54,077 bases of DNA from positions 1 through 54,077 of the forward strand of contig CAMEPL010000007.1 of the NCBI GenBank assembly GCA_945931665.1. The letters run 5' to 3'. A program made the position numbers and the translations under genes. The stretch comes from an uncultured Clostridium sp. (lineage in GTDB: Bacteria; Bacillota; Clostridia; Peptostreptococcales; Peptostreptococcaceae). The notes under the pieces were generated by a model. The model worked only from the letters and a program-made list of their open reading frames with translations. It was not told where the DNA came from and searched no databases. This document shows, piece after piece, positions 26,143 to 36,661 of this stretch. Each line of letters starts with the position of its first letter. Position 1 is the stretch's first letter.

Positions 26143-27840
26143 CTATAGATTTTCAGATATACGTTGTAATGTGTTTTGATAATTTAAAATTCCATATCCA
26201 TATGAAGTATTTGGATATGTGTATATAAGTTTTTGACTAGCTCCCAACATCAAATACGTTTTTATTGGTTCGCTATAAATTGATAATCTATAAAAATCTG
26301 TTTCACTTATTATAAATTCAATTAATAAAGCAATAACAGCACATACGACAGAACTACTTATTCCTGTTCCTGTCCCTGTGTTAAATGTATTATCAAGATA
26401 ATTTGATATTATATCTACACCTGGTGCAACTATATCTAATATAAAATCATCGACTTTTGCAGGGCCTTTTGAAGATCCTATCCACATAGTATTTGATTTT
26501 GTGTTGTATGTTCCAACAGTTATAGCTTCTCTTAAAAGTCCATATCTAGTTATTGTTGAGTTAGAATCACTATCTATGAATCTAGTATTTTGAGAAATTA
26601 AATTTTTATTCGGAAGGTAAGCATTAAAATCCCCATTTATTACATCTGAGCCCGTAATTCTCAATGCCCATATTCCGGAATATACATTTTCTAAATTTAT
26701 AGATATCTGCATAGAAGCTGTAGAAATCCACGGATAGCTATATGAAATACTATACCTTACATCCTCTAAGCCGAATTTTCCAGTATATAAATTAAAATTC
26801 GGGCTATATGTCACAGTTGTACTTATCTCTCCAAAAGGTGATATTACTGCAGCATCAAATCTATCCACTTTATATCCATCTATCAGTATAGTTAGATTTT
26901 TATCATCTCCAACTTGAAAATTAATATCTATAGATTCTCCATTAGATACATTTCCAGAATAATGTATATCTGTATTTCCTTGATTCCCTGCACCAGTTAC
27001 TAATATAAATCCAGATTGATATAATTCACTAAATGTATTTAGTAATGTCTGAGAAATGTCTCTTCCAGATGTTAGCCCAACCGTAAAGTTTAATATTATT
27101 GGACGATTTATTTCTTTAAATTTCTGAATTATATATGATATTGCAACTAAAAAATCTGTATTTTTATAGTTTATTTTTCCTTCATTAAAAAGAGATACAT
27201 AGCTTCTCAGCTTTATTACTATCAACTCCGCTTTTGGTGCAATTCCTCTATAATTAGAATTCCCTTTTCCTTCTGAAACTACAATCCCAGCTGCCATAGT
27301 ACCAGTTCCAATTTCATCTTTACTTAAATCTGAATTATTATTTGATATAGCTTCATTTAGTTGTTCCCTGTTAAATTCACTTCCAAATAGCATGTTATCT
27401 GGTGGAGAACCATAATTACTTTCCTGGTCCCATAAATATAAAATTTTACTACTTCCATCTTCATTTATAAAATCTTCATTTAAATAGTCTATACCAGAAT
27501 CGATAATTGCAACTACAATTCCTTCACCTTGTAATCTGTTATATAAGTTATTACTCATATTAGACATATCTGCTGCTTGTAATACAGGTACTCCTTGTGA
27601 TAAGTTATCAGTTATATTTATTAAGGAACTCATTGAATATGAAGATTCCCACCCTACTATCTGTCTTATATTTTCAAATATATTTTCATTAAAATCACTT
27701 TCTACATATATGACAAATAATAAATCATTAAGAAATATATATTGCGTTATATTATTTGCCACAAGAGACTCTATTAGCGTTTCTCTTCTTCCGGTATAAA
27801 TTATATTATAAGATTTTATTTCACTATTTAATATTGGCAT
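26143..27840 (-). CDS. cspC: Germination pseudoprotease CspC
   Basis: 565 residues, subtilisin-like, close to the length of the C. difficile CspC germinant-signalling protein. The catalytic Asp is kept (VVAIIDSGIDYLNEDF), but the His site reads DEIGTGTMAAG, with Thr in place of His, and the Ser site reads TGTGISSSVVCA, with Gly in place of Ser. The enzyme is therefore predicted inactive. In C. difficile, CspC and CspA regulate activation of CspB, which cleaves the cortex hydrolase pro-SleC during germination in response to bile salts and co-germinants. Whether this organism uses the same signals cannot be read from sequence. AAGGAGATTAAA precedes ATG 27840. It lies 54 bases after cspBA. Confidence 0.93.
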   Translation of the reverse strand: MPILNSEIKSYNIIYTGRRETLIESLVANNITQYIFLNDLLFVIYVESDFNENIFENIRQIVGWESSYSMSSLINITDNLSQGVPVLQAADMSNMSNNLYNRLQGEGIVVAIIDSGIDYLNEDFINEDGSSKILYLWDQESNYGSPPDNMLFGSEFNREQLNEAISNNNSDLSKDEIGTGTMAAGIVVSEGKGNSNYRGIAPKAELIVIKLRSYVSLFNEGKINYKNTDFLVAISYIIQKFKEINRPIILNFTVGLTSGRDISQTLLNTFSELYQSGFILVTGAGNQGNTDIHYSGNVSNGESIDINFQVGDDKNLTILIDGYKVDRFDAAVISPFGEISTTVTYSPNFNLYTGKFGLEDVRYSISYSYPWISTASMQISINLENVYSGIWALRITGSDVINGDFNAYLPNKNLISQNTRFIDSDSNSTITRYGLLREAITVGTYNTKSNTMWIGSSKGPAKVDDFILDIVAPGVDIISNYLDNTFNTGTGTGISSSVVCAVIALLIEFIISETDFYRLSIYSEPIKTYLMLGASQKLIYTYPNTSYGYGILNYQNTLQRISENL

Positions 27841-27894
27841 TTTAATCTCCTTATAATTAACTTGTTGTAACTTTTATCATATGTTATTTTGTAT

Positions 27895-30800
27895 CTATCT
27901 AAATTTTTCAAAAATCTTTCTAGCATTTAAAAGACCATATCCTTCAATAAAATTAGGATATATTACGCCATCATTCCTGTCTGCACCTAATTGGAAAAAT
28001 GTATATATACTTTGGGTAAATCCCTGGCGTTTATATCGATTATTTTGGGTTACATATTGGAAAAATAGTGCTGCCACTCCAGATGTAAATGCAGCAGATG
28101 CTGCTGTTCCTGTAATCATACCATATCTGTTATTAGGATAAGATGAAATTATATTTACTCCAGGAGCAACTATATTTGGTTTTTGAAGATTTCGTATATT
28201 AGGTCCTCTAGAAGATGGTGGCCACATTGAATTATTTATCGTGTCATACGCTCCAACCGTAAATATATTCCTATCTACTGATGGAAAATTTATTGTATAA
28301 AAAGGATTCGATTCTATAAACCTTGTGCCTGGGTTTATTAAAGTTCTATTTGGAAGATATATATTATAGCAACCACTATTTATATATACTCCCGTTAAAG
28401 TTATTTTCCAAATTCCAGGAGTTGCATTAAATAGATTTATTGTTATAAACTCTTGCCCAGAATAAGATGTTGGAAATATATAGTATATTGCATAAGTCGT
28501 ATTTTCAAAATTAAAAAGCCCACTTTCTTGTTTATAATAGCCTAACCCTATATCTTTACTTTCTTCTCCAGTAGGTGAAATAATTTTTACATTTACTCTA
28601 TCTGGTCGGCAAATCCATACTTCTATTTTTAATAAATTTTCTTCCTCTTCAATTTCAATTTCAATAGTGTTAGTTTGACCTTTACTTGCTATTTTTCCAC
28701 TAGCATGTGTCTGAGTATTTCCTTCATTTCCTATTCCTGCAATTTCACATTCCCCATATTGATACCATATTGTAGATTGAGTTGCCCTGTTTATAAATCC
28801 CAAATCACTATTTGCTCCAACAGATGTATTTATTACAAGCGGTCTTTCTAGTTCCCTTGCTTTTTTTCGTGCATAATCTCTAGCCATATAATAATAAGCA
28901 TTATTGTATCTATTATCTATTTTCCCTAATTTTACAATTATAAGTTCACTATCTTTTGCAATACCTTCATATTGTGAATTTCCTCTTCCAAGTCCAGCAC
29001 AAATCCCACTTAATAATGTCCCACTTCCAATATCATCACTAGATAAACTTCTATCATTTTCACTAATCGCCTTATTTATATCCTCTCTTGTATATTCTGT
29101 TCCAAAGTAAAATCCATCTGGTGGATTTCCTTCTATACTTTGATCCCATAAGTAAAGTATCTTACTACTTCCATCTGCATTTATAAAGTCTGGATGTAAA
29201 TAATCTATACCACTATCTGCAACAGCTATTATTACATTTCTTCCTGTTACATTTAAATTTGGATTATTTTTTATATAATTTATATTTTGATCTTCATTTA
29301 CAAAAAATCCCCCTGCTGTACCTGATGATACTTCTGATAATAAACTCATTTCTATTAAACCTTCAAAAATTACTACTTCTTCAATATTAAAAATTTGTTG
29401 TGTAAATATAATTTGAGTTTCTGTTCCTAAAAATATCCCACTATTTTCACTAAGTCGTCTAAAATAATTTTCTAAGTTAAGCTCTGATAAGCTATTATAA
29501 AATGCTTCTTCGTTATTAAAATACACAAAGGCAGAATTTATATATGGGTCTGTTTGTCTCTTGTATATATTTATATTTTCATTTAAATCCTTACGATTTA
29601 AGTATTTATCTAAATTTATTATTTCATCTAATTTTCCAATTCCTCTATTAAAATAAATATCTGACATGTCTAAAAATCCATATCCATTTGAATCTGAAGG
29701 ATATGTACCACTAGTGCTTCTTCTAGCATTTTGAAGCAATAAGGCCTTTAATTTCTGAGAATATAGATATACATCATTTTCTTGAACTATTCCCCACTCC
29801 ATTAATAGTGCACAACACCCCGTTACATGTGGTGTTGCCATACTAGTCCCTGTAAGTGACCCTATTGTACCTCCAATTAGGTAGCCCAGTATATTCTCAC
29901 CTGGAGCTAATAAATCTGGTTTAAAAATTCCTCTACTTGAATCTCCTCTTCCTGAAAATGAAGATACCACATCAGTTCTTGCATCATAGCTTCCAACAGT
30001 TATAACCCTACTTGCTGTTCCCGGAACTGTCACAGTTAAAACAGCACTTGGAGATAAAAACCTTGTATCTGGGCTAAGTCCTTCTGATGTAGGAAGATAT
30101 AAGTCTACTATTCCATCTACAATATTTATTTTTGTAAACTCAATTTTCCATATTCCCGGTGTGATTTGATTATTAGAACTAAGTCTGATAGTTATTCGTC
30201 TTTGGATTGAATAAGGCATTATTTCATAAAAAACACCGCTTACAAGCGTTCCTCTGATATTATTTGATATTTGATTATTTTCTACTGAGAGGCTTTGTGT
30301 AATATTGTTAGATGGATCTACTACTGTTATTGTAAATTCATCTGCGAAGTTGGGCCAAATATTTATGTTAAGTACTGTTTCATTTTGTCCCACGACAAAT
30401 TCTACAATATCTTGATTTTCTACATTTAAATCTATTCTTTTATGTCCACCTTTATTTCCATTATTACCAGCTGCCACAACTATATTATTTTTCCAATATA
30501 AACACATATCATTTATATATTGTTCAAAAAGTGATTCACCTCTGTGTGAACCTTCATTTGTGCCATAACTAATATTAATAGAAATTGGCTTGTTTTCTTC
30601 TAATGCTTTATCTAGTACAAATTTAATTGCTCTCATAAATTCTGTACTTCTTGAATATACATCTGTCTGTCTATTTCCTACTCTTACAACTATAAACTGA
30701 GCATTTTCAGCTATTTGCGCACATATAGAACCTACATGTGTTCCGTGGGTTGCCGTTATTGATATTGGTATATCCTTTTTTCCATTTATAGCTTCATTTA

Positions 30801-31230
30801 TATCTGAATTTGTATATAAGGTTCCTTGTTTAAACCCTTCTGGAGGATTATTTCCTACTGCTTGATCCCAGTAATAAAGTATTTTTGAGTTGCCCATAGC
30901 ATCTCTGAATATTGGCAGTGTATAATCTATTCCTGAATCTATCAAACCTATTAAACTTCCCTTGCCACTTAAGCCAGTTCTATTTTTAAAAGCAGTTATC
31001 CCTGATCTAGAAAAACTCTGATCATCTTGTGTCTCTAGTATAAATGGTCTTTCTATATATTCTATTTCCTTATAATTTAAAAGCCCCTCAAATAAACTTG
31101 GGTTAGTTGATGTTATAATTGCAAAATTATCATTTAATATTTCAATACTTACACCCAACTCATCTTCTAGTTTTAATATATCCCCATTATATTTTACGAT
31201 TATTTCATATTCTATATTAATCACCTTCAA
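27895..31230 (-). CDS. cspBA: Fused germination protease/pseudoprotease CspBA
   Basis: 1111 residues. The N-terminal CspB half (about 1-545) has a short prodomain and an intact triad: Asp98 (LIDSGIDY), His162 (ATHGTHVGS), Ser463 (TGTSMATPH). It is the likely SleC-activating protease. The CspA half (about 560-1111) keeps Asp672 (VADSGIDY), but the His site reads [10 protein letters not shown] and the Ser site [10 protein letters not shown], so it is a pseudoprotease. The two halves are made as one chain and, in C. difficile, separated by YabG during sporulation. The annotated start is TTG 31230. Its binding site is poor, while AAGGTGAT lies just inside, so translation may be coupled to the small gene ending seven bases upstream. 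Confidence 0.95.
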   Translation of the reverse strand: MKVINIEYEIIVKYNGDILKLEDELGVSIEILNDNFAIITSTNPSLFEGLLNYKEIEYIERPFILETQDDQSFSRSGITAFKNRTGLSGKGSLIGLIDSGIDYTLPIFRDAMGNSKILYYWDQAVGNNPPEGFKQGTLYTNSDINEAINGKKDIPISITATHGTHVGSICAQIAENAQFIVVRVGNRQTDVYSRSTEFMRAIKFVLDKALEENKPISINISYGTNEGSHRGESLFEQYINDMCLYWKNNIVVAAGNNGNKGGHKRIDLNVENQDIVEFVVGQNETVLNINIWPNFADEFTITVVDPSNNITQSLSVENNQISNNIRGTLVSGVFYEIMPYSIQRRITIRLSSNNQITPGIWKIEFTKINIVDGIVDLYLPTSEGLSPDTRFLSPSAVLTVTVPGTASRVITVGSYDARTDVVSSFSGRGDSSRGIFKPDLLAPGENILGYLIGGTIGSLTGTSMATPHVTGCCALLMEWGIVQENDVYLYSQKLKALLLQNARRSTSGTYPSDSNGYGFLDMSDIYFNRGIGKLDEIINLDKYLNRKDLNENINIYKRQTDPYINSAFVYFNNEEAFYNSLSELNLENYFRRLSENSGIFLGTETQIIFTQQIFNIEEVVIFEGLIEMSLLSEVSSGTAGGFFVNEDQNINYIKNNPNLNVTGRNVIIAVADSGIDYLHPDFINADGSSKILYLWDQSIEGNPPDGFYFGTEYTREDINKAISENDRSLSSDDIGSGTLLSGICAGLGRGNSQYEGIAKDSELIIVKLGKIDNRYNNAYYYMARDYARKKARELERPLVINTSVGANSDLGFINRATQSTIWYQYGECEIAGIGNEGNTQTHASGKIASKGQTNTIEIEIEEEENLLKIEVWICRPDRVNVKIISPTGEESKDIGLGYYKQESGLFNFENTTYAIYYIFPTSYSGQEFITINLFNATPGIWKITLTGVYINSGCYNIYLPNRTLINPGTRFIESNPFYTINFPSVDRNIFTVGAYDTINNSMWPPSSRGPNIRNLQKPNIVAPGVNIISSYPNNRYGMITGTAASAAFTSGVAALFFQYVTQNNRYKRQGFTQSIYTFFQLGADRNDGVIYPNFIEGYGLLNARKIFEKFR

Positions 31231-31237
31231 TCTAACT

Positions 31238-31444
31238 CTATTTATTTTCTTTTATCTTTTTACCTAGTCTAGACATCATATTTTTAGAATAATTAGATAT
31301 ATTTTTTGGAATACATTCATAAGTTGCCAACATACTATATATTTCTAAAGCTCTTTTATAATCTTTTTTTCCTGTATATGCTTTATATGCTTCCTCAGCA
31401 AGCATTACACTTAACTCATTAATTCTCTTTGCTCTCTTTATCAC
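31238..31444 (-). CDS. 68-residue unknown protein directly upstream of cspBA
   Basis: I do not recognise a family. The GTG start (31444) has AGGGG eight bases upstream. The protein is basic and helical (pI clearly high, many Lys), with no membrane segment: [20 protein letters not shown], then [20 protein letters not shown], and a Lys-rich tail. The middle part looks like a single helix-turn-helix hairpin of the TPR type. The stop TAG lies seven bases before the cspBA start, which implies cotranscription and possible translational coupling. It may be a forespore-expressed partner of the Csp proteins, but nothing in its sequence proves that. Confidence 0.72.
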   Translation of the reverse strand: MIKRAKRINELSVMLAEEAYKAYTGKKDYKRALEIYSMLATYECIPKNISNYSKNMMSRLGKKIKENK

Positions 31445-31485
31445 AAAAATTACCCCTATCTAATCTTTTTGTTAATATTATTCGT

Positions 31486-31525
31486 AAAAAAAACAGATTA
31501 TACCTAATACAGGTAATAATCTGTT
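31486..31525 (-). terminator. Terminator of the histidine kinase gene
   Basis: Stem AACAGATTATACCT with AGGTaATAATCTGTT and a short loop, followed by T8 on the minus strand (complement of 31486-31493). It separates the kinase from the csp operon. Confidence 0.92.
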
Positions 31526-31553
31526 CACCACAGTACATATCAAATTTTTTATT

Positions 31554-32675
31554 TTAGTTTAAATCAGAAAAAGCTACTCTTATATTTTGTAACCTTTCAT
31601 CTTCTGTTCGTTCATAATAATTTTTATCTTCATCACTATTTACCAAGGTATTGGCTATTTTTACTATAAATTCACTACCTTGTCCTATTTTACTTTTTAC
31701 ATATACAGAACCATTATGTAGTTTTGCAAAATTTTTTACTAAAGTAAGACCTATACCGCTTCCTTGTTTCACAATACTTCTCTCATCATTGACTCTTTCA
31801 AATATTTCGAATATTCTTTCTATATCCTCTTGAGATATACCAATCCCATTATCTTTTACCTTTATATATACAGAGTTATTATCATGACTTAATGAAACTA
31901 GTACGATACCATCCTTCTTTCTCCTAAACTTCAATGAATTAGAAATCAAATTAAGCACTATTTTTTCAACCTTTTCTGTATCAAACCCAACTATTAATTC
32001 TTCTATATCTGTATCAAATATAATGCTCATATCATTTATTTTTACAAGGTCTCTTACAGATTCACATATATCCTCTACAAAACAAACTATATCTTGATTA
32101 GTAGGATTAAATTTTTCATACCCCAGTTCTATTTTTGATTTTGATGACAAATCATTAACTATTTTCATTATTCTAAATGAATTTTGTTTAACTAATTCTA
32201 TATGATTTAAAATATCTTTTGGATATATGTTTTTTTCTGCTTTCTTTTCTAGAAGTTGCATAGTTGCTAATATCATATTTAAAGAGTTTTTTATTTCATG
32301 CGAGATAAAAGACATGCTTTCTTCTATATTCTTATTTTTATTAATAATATAATTTTCTGTATTTGTTATATCCACTAATAACTTTTCCTGTTCATTCTTA
32401 TATTGTATATCAGTTTTACAAAACCAAGTTATAAATTTTTTGTCCCCTATTTTATCTATTTTTAAATCATAAAACTCTTTTTCTATTTTTATTTGTTGAG
32501 ACTTAGAATTTACTATGCAATCAATTAAAATCTCTTCTACAACAGAAGCGTACTCTTCTGTTATAGATAACTTGTAGGCTCTATTTGACTCTTTTATAAT
32601 TGCATGATTATCTTGTAATTTAATTATCACCCATGGTATTGGACTTTTTAATAATATATTTTTATAATCACACAT
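31554..32675 (-). CDS. Orphan soluble sensor histidine kinase
   Basis: 373 residues with no membrane segment. The N-terminal 95 residues look PAS-like (PWVIIKLQDNHAIIKESNRA, KFITWFCKTDI). A HisKA dimerisation helix follows, with the phospho-acceptor His126 in FISHEIKNSLN. The ATPase domain has N box NLISNSLKF, G1 DNGIGI, F box and G2 GSGIGLTL. It is complete and should be active. No response regulator is adjacent, and a terminator separates it from the csp operon. Orphan kinases of this architecture in Clostridia commonly phosphorylate or dephosphorylate Spo0A; that is an inference from family and from its sporulation neighbourhood. AGGGGGATTTAAGTT precedes ATG 32675. Confidence 0.88.
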   Translation of the reverse strand: MCDYKNILLKSPIPWVIIKLQDNHAIIKESNRAYKLSITEEYASVVEEILIDCIVNSKSQQIKIEKEFYDLKIDKIGDKKFITWFCKTDIQYKNEQEKLLVDITNTENYIINKNKNIEESMSFISHEIKNSLNMILATMQLLEKKAEKNIYPKDILNHIELVKQNSFRIMKIVNDLSSKSKIELGYEKFNPTNQDIVCFVEDICESVRDLVKINDMSIIFDTDIEELIVGFDTEKVEKIVLNLISNSLKFRRKKDGIVLVSLSHDNNSVYIKVKDNGIGISQEDIERIFEIFERVNDERSIVKQGSGIGLTLVKNFAKLHNGSVYVKSKIGQGSEFIVKIANTLVNSDEDKNYYERTEDERLQNIRVAFSDLN

Positions 32676-32875
32676 AACTTAAATCCCCCTATTATTTACA
32701 ATATACTACACAATATTCCATATATAAAATGTTTATATCTTTGAGATAGACTAATTCTACATAATTTTACTTATTAACTAGTTTGATTATACCATAAATA
32801 ATGTATTTTTTGTCTTTTTTTTAAAAAAATGTCAATAACATTTCTATATTATCTTTTCATTATAAAAATTTAATT

Positions 32876-34174
32876 TTAATTATTATCCAAATCTGATGGA
32901 TTCGAAACATTTTCTACTTTGTAAATTTTACTCTTCTGTGAAACTTGTTTTTCATTACGTGCAATAACATATATATCATAATCAAATTCCTGCGATTTTT
33001 TAGAATTAAGTGTAATCATTTCATTTATTTTTCCATCTTTCTTCTTAATATTATCTTTATCTATAGTCTTTACTAATTCATAATCGCTATTTTCTAATTT
33101 ATTATCTTTTATATATACTTCATATCTATCAGCATCGTTCATTTCATTCCATTCTAAATTAAGTATCAAATCATCTTCCATAAAGTAATAACTTAAATAA
33201 AATCCTTCTAAAGATTCATTTTCTATACTACCTTCATTTACTGTAACATATACGTATTTTTCAACTTTATTTTCTCCAGCACCACAGTATACCAACAGTT
33301 TTTCTACACCTTTTCTAAGACCTACAATTTGTCCATTACTATCTAATCTTATTTTTCTTTGTACTGGAAGCTTATTTTCTGCAAACGCATATTTTATTTT
33401 TGGTGTTTTTAAATTTTTAGGTGATGTTGTCACAGAAGCTTGTATATTCGTTGTCTCGCCTACATTCACATTTATATTTTTCTTAACATTAATACTTTTT
33501 AATTTTGCAACTATATTGTATTTAAATGACTCTTCTTTAAAATCTGCTCTTGCTGTAATTGTTGCGTTGCCAACACCAACAGCATAAATTACATTATCAT
33601 CTATTTTTAGTACATTTTCATTAGAACTTTTATATTCAACATTATATTCTTCATTAAATCTATCAAAGTCAACTTCTACATAGTCCTTTATGGTTGCCAT
33701 ATCACCTACATATATTAAATCTCCATCTATTTCTGTATTTAAATTAACTACCTTAGGATCTACAACTAAGATATTAAATCGCTTTAATATCTTGTTATTT
33801 TGTACGATTGCTATAGATGTAAGCCCTTCTTTTTTACCTGTTATTTTAACAGTATTTTTAATATTTTTAGAGTTATCTTCAATTTCAACTTTGTTATCTT
33901 GATCTAAACTTTTAAATTCTACTACTGGATCTTTTGCATATGATGGGAACTTTACATAATCTCCTGCAGAAAAAATAACTCCCTTATCTAATTTAATAAC
34001 GTATTTATCTATATCTTTTATATATTTTCCTTTTACTGCATTTATTTCAATTCCTTTTATTCGTGGTTCAAATATTCCAAGCTTAAAGAAATAATATTGT
34101 GAAATAAATATAACGGGAATAAGTAATATGATTATTATTGTTTTTTTGCTTATATTTAATTTTATGTTTTTCAT
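32876..34174 (-). CDS. Cell-surface protein with Ig-like repeats
   Basis: 432 residues. A signal-anchor covers residues about 11-31 (TIIIILLIPVIFISQYYFF) with no lipobox. The extracytoplasmic part contains several beta-sandwich segments that resemble BIG2-type bacterial Ig domains: VYKSSNENVLKIDD, then NVIYAVGVGNATITA (about 180-215) and GLRKGVEKLLVYCG (about 285-300). A fibronectin type III-like domain follows at the C-terminus (LNLEWNEMNDADRYEVYIKD). No cell-wall binding repeat or LPXTG sorting motif is visible, so the anchor probably holds it at the membrane. GGGAGTGATT precedes ATG 34174. Role unknown, perhaps adhesion or envelope assembly. It is monocistronic. Confidence 0.78.
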   Translation of the reverse strand: MKNIKLNISKKTIIIILLIPVIFISQYYFFKLGIFEPRIKGIEINAVKGKYIKDIDKYVIKLDKGVIFSAGDYVKFPSYAKDPVVEFKSLDQDNKVEIEDNSKNIKNTVKITGKKEGLTSIAIVQNNKILKRFNILVVDPKVVNLNTEIDGDLIYVGDMATIKDYVEVDFDRFNEEYNVEYKSSNENVLKIDDNVIYAVGVGNATITARADFKEESFKYNIVAKLKSINVKKNINVNVGETTNIQASVTTSPKNLKTPKIKYAFAENKLPVQRKIRLDSNGQIVGLRKGVEKLLVYCGAGENKVEKYVYVTVNEGSIENESLEGFYLSYYFMEDDLILNLEWNEMNDADRYEVYIKDNKLENSDYELVKTIDKDNIKKKDGKINEMITLNSKKSQEFDYDIYVIARNEKQVSQKSKIYKVENVSNPSDLDNN

Positions 34175-34386
34175 ACAATCACTCCCTCATTAAATTAATA
34201 GACTAATAATTATTTCTTATATATATTTTAATTTATATTCAAAATCAACTATTCAAATACCTTTATTTTACTCAACAGTTTAAATTACACTTATTAAATT
34301 ATTGGCCAAATATATTTATTTTAAACCTACTCTTCTATGTTCCAAACATCATTTTACATTTTTTGTGAACTTATGTGTAATTTCAT

Positions 34387-34415
34387 TTGTAATGTCAGCA
34401 AAAAAATACTATAAT
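34387..34415 (+). promoter_or_regulatory. Sigma-A type promoter for the EIIC-like permease
   Basis: TTGTAA (34387-34392), a 17-bp spacer and a perfect TATAAT (34410-34415) lie about 60 bases ahead of the gene. The rest of the 34175-34476 gap is AT-rich and holds nothing else I can support. Confidence 0.7.
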
Positions 34416-34476
34416 TTACCTAAGATTATTTTCAATAAGTATAATACATAAATAGTTAAAGAAAGGAATTATTTAA

Positions 34477-35535
34477 ATGGAACAAATAGGACAAATTAAG
34501 CAAAGAAGAACTTTTAAAGAGTTTGCAAAAGACAAAAATATCGAAATATCTGTTCAAAGATATCTAATTGATGCACTTAGTTTTATGGCATCTGGTTTAT
34601 TTGCATCATTATTAATAGGAACGATATTTAACACTATTGGACAAAATCTTCATATATCATTATTTACAGATGTAATTAATCCTCTAGCCAAACAAGTTAC
34701 AGGACCTGCAATAGCTGTCGCAATTGCATATGGACTTCAAGCACCTCCACTTGTAATGTTTTCTTGTGCATTAGTCGGAGCGTGTGGTAATGAATTGGGC
34801 GGACCTGTAGGTGCATTTGTTGCTACTATATTCGCTTGTGAATTTGGTAAATTAGTATCAAAAGAAACAAAAATAGATATTTTAGTTACGCCTGCTGTAA
34901 CAATATTAGTTGGTGTTTTAGTTGGTGAAGCTATTGGACCTGCTGTTTCTGCATTTATGACTGGATTTGGAAATGTAATAATGAGTGCTACTGAAATGCA
35001 ACCGCTTTTAATGGGGGTAATAGTTTCTGTATTAGTTGGTATAGCTTTAACACTTCCAATAAGTAGTGCAGCTATATGTATGATGTTAGGTCTTAGTGGA
35101 CTTGCTGGTGGCGCTGCTACAGTTGGTTGTTGTTGCCAAATGGTTGGATTCGCTGTTATGAGCTATAGAGAAAATGGTGTTGGCGGTTTATTCGCTCAAG
35201 GACTAGGAACATCAATGTTGCAAATGTCTAATATAATAAAAAACTGGAAAATATGGATTCCACCGACATTAGCTGCGGCAATTTTAGGACCATTATCTAC
35301 TATAGTATTTAAAATGGAAAATATCGCAATAGGTTCTGGTATGGGTACATGTGGTTTAGTAGGACAATTTGGAACTATAACTGCTATGACTGAATCTGGT
35401 AATGCTTCTATGATGATGTGGGTTGGAATATTACTTCTACACTTTATACTTCCTGCAGTTGTAACACTAATTATATCAGAATTTATGAGATCTAAAAATT
35501 GGATTAAACCTGGTGATTTAAAATTAGATATATAA
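34477..35535 (+). CDS. Orphan PTS EIIC-like membrane permease (PTS_EIIC_2 family)
   Basis: 352 residues with about nine to ten hydrophobic helices, glycine and alanine rich. Motifs such as ALVGACGNELGGPVGAFVAT, TLPISSAAICMMLGLSGLAG and GSGMGTCGLVGQFGTITAMT are typical of the PTS_EIIC_2 family, which is usually annotated as PTS sugar transporter subunit IIC. No EIIA or EIIB domain is attached and none is encoded nearby, so either it uses phosphotransfer proteins from elsewhere or it is not a PTS transporter in the strict sense. AAAGGAATTATTTAA precedes ATG 34477. It is monocistronic, with its own promoter. The substrate is unknown. Confidence 0.85.
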   Translation: MEQIGQIKQRRTFKEFAKDKNIEISVQRYLIDALSFMASGLFASLLIGTIFNTIGQNLHISLFTDVINPLAKQVTGPAIAVAIAYGLQAPPLVMFSCALVGACGNELGGPVGAFVATIFACEFGKLVSKETKIDILVTPAVTILVGVLVGEAIGPAVSAFMTGFGNVIMSATEMQPLLMGVIVSVLVGIALTLPISSAAICMMLGLSGLAGGAATVGCCCQMVGFAVMSYRENGVGGLFAQGLGTSMLQMSNIIKNWKIWIPPTLAAAILGPLSTIVFKMENIAIGSGMGTCGLVGQFGTITAMTESGNASMMMWVGILLLHFILPAVVTLIISEFMRSKNWIKPGDLKLDI

Positions 35536-35594
35536 AAAAAGAAATTATACTTATCTCAATTTCAAGTAAATATAATTTCTTATATATTCAAACC

Positions 35595-35622
35595 AAAAAA
35601 GGCTATTAAATAGCCTTTTTTT
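35595..35622. terminator. Bidirectional terminator
   Basis: AAAAAAGGCTATT/AATAGCCTTTTTTT around a two-base loop. It serves both the plus-strand permease and the minus-strand gene ending at 35621. A second, longer, weaker hairpin lies at 35541-35582 just after the permease stop. Confidence 0.88.
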
Positions 35623-36661
35623 ATTTTATTACTGCACTAACTAACCATTTTAATGCGCCTTTAGTATTTTTCCATAAAGCGAAGTTTTCATTGTAGTAGT
35701 AAGTAGCTTCTGTATATAACACAGGATCTATTACTGAACCAGACATTCTTAAAGCAGCTGTCCATTGCATTAGGAATAATCCTATGTATTTATTTTTTTC
35801 TACTCCAGATTTTATTGCAGATTTCGCAAAGTATAAGTTCCCATTTTTAAAGTAGTATAATGCTTTGAAGTATTCCCATTGAGCTGAGTCTTCATTTTTA
35901 AATCTTGCGAATAAATCATTTACTGCTTTTCTATCATTTTTTGCTATTAATAAGTTTATTAATTTAAATCTGTTACCTTGAGTATCATTTTCATCCATTT
36001 TTAATAATAACTCGAATAATTCTCTAGCTTCTTTAGTATTGTTGTTTTCCATTAATAAAGTAGCTAAATCTTGAGCTGCTATCATATATTGTCTAGCAGA
36101 TTCGTTATTCCAGTAGTTAGTTGTATTTTCTCTATCAACTATCATTTCTTCTGCAACAGCCATAGCTTGTTTTAAATAATCTAATTTATCTTCAAATGGT
36201 AAATCTTCGTGAGCAAGTCCCATTAAAGCTTTGTATTTTGCAGCTTTAGTTTCGTCTTCTGTTAATTCTTTTTTAGCTTCAACTTTTACTTCTTCAGCTT
36301 TTACTGCTTCACTTTCAACAGTTACTGCTACTTCAGATGAAACTGTTTGTTCTCCTTCTAATAAAGCTCTTATTACATCTGATTTACCTTTTATAGTTTT
36401 TGAACTAACACCAGTTTTTTCAGAGAAAGCTTTTTTTGTAATATACATAGGATGTTTTCTTTTAAACATTTCAGCATCTTCTAATACTATGTTTAATATA
36501 GATGCTACCCATATATCACATCTAGATGAATTTAATAGTTCTCCGTCTTTTTGCTCTATTTTTGATAGAAGATCTAAACTTGCATCTTTATATTGTTCGT
36601 TTAGATTTTCTTTACAATATTCTACTATTGCATTTCTAATTTCATTTATTCTGTCTTTCAT
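35621..36661 (-). CDS. DUF6398-type HTH plus TPR protein
   Basis: 346 residues from ATG 36661 (MKDRINEIRN), which follows GGGAGGATATTG. The N-terminal 105 residues hold a domain with KKAFSEKTGVSSKTIKGKSD, a helix-turn-helix-like segment that resembles DUF6398. An acidic Glu/Val-rich linker (about 105-138) separates it from a TPR-like helical repeat region (about 139-346; DLATLLMENNNTKEARELFE, AQWEYFKALYYFKNGNLYFA). The architecture suggests an adaptor or a peptide-responsive regulator. No enzyme motif is seen. A TTGACA box on the minus strand at 36850-36845 may be part of its promoter and would imply a long 5' leader. It is monocistronic. Confidence 0.75.
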   Translation of the reverse strand: MKDRINEIRNAIVEYCKENLNEQYKDASLDLLSKIEQKDGELLNSSRCDIWVASILNIVLEDAEMFKRKHPMYITKKAFSEKTGVSSKTIKGKSDVIRALLEGEQTVSSEVAVTVESEAVKAEEVKVEAKKELTEDETKAAKYKALMGLAHEDLPFEDKLDYLKQAMAVAEEMIVDRENTTNYWNNESARQYMIAAQDLATLLMENNNTKEARELFELLLKMDENDTQGNRFKLINLLIAKNDRKAVNDLFARFKNEDSAQWEYFKALYYFKNGNLYFAKSAIKSGVEKNKYIGLFLMQWTAALRMSGSVIDPVLYTEATYYYNENFALWKNTKGALKWLVSAVIK

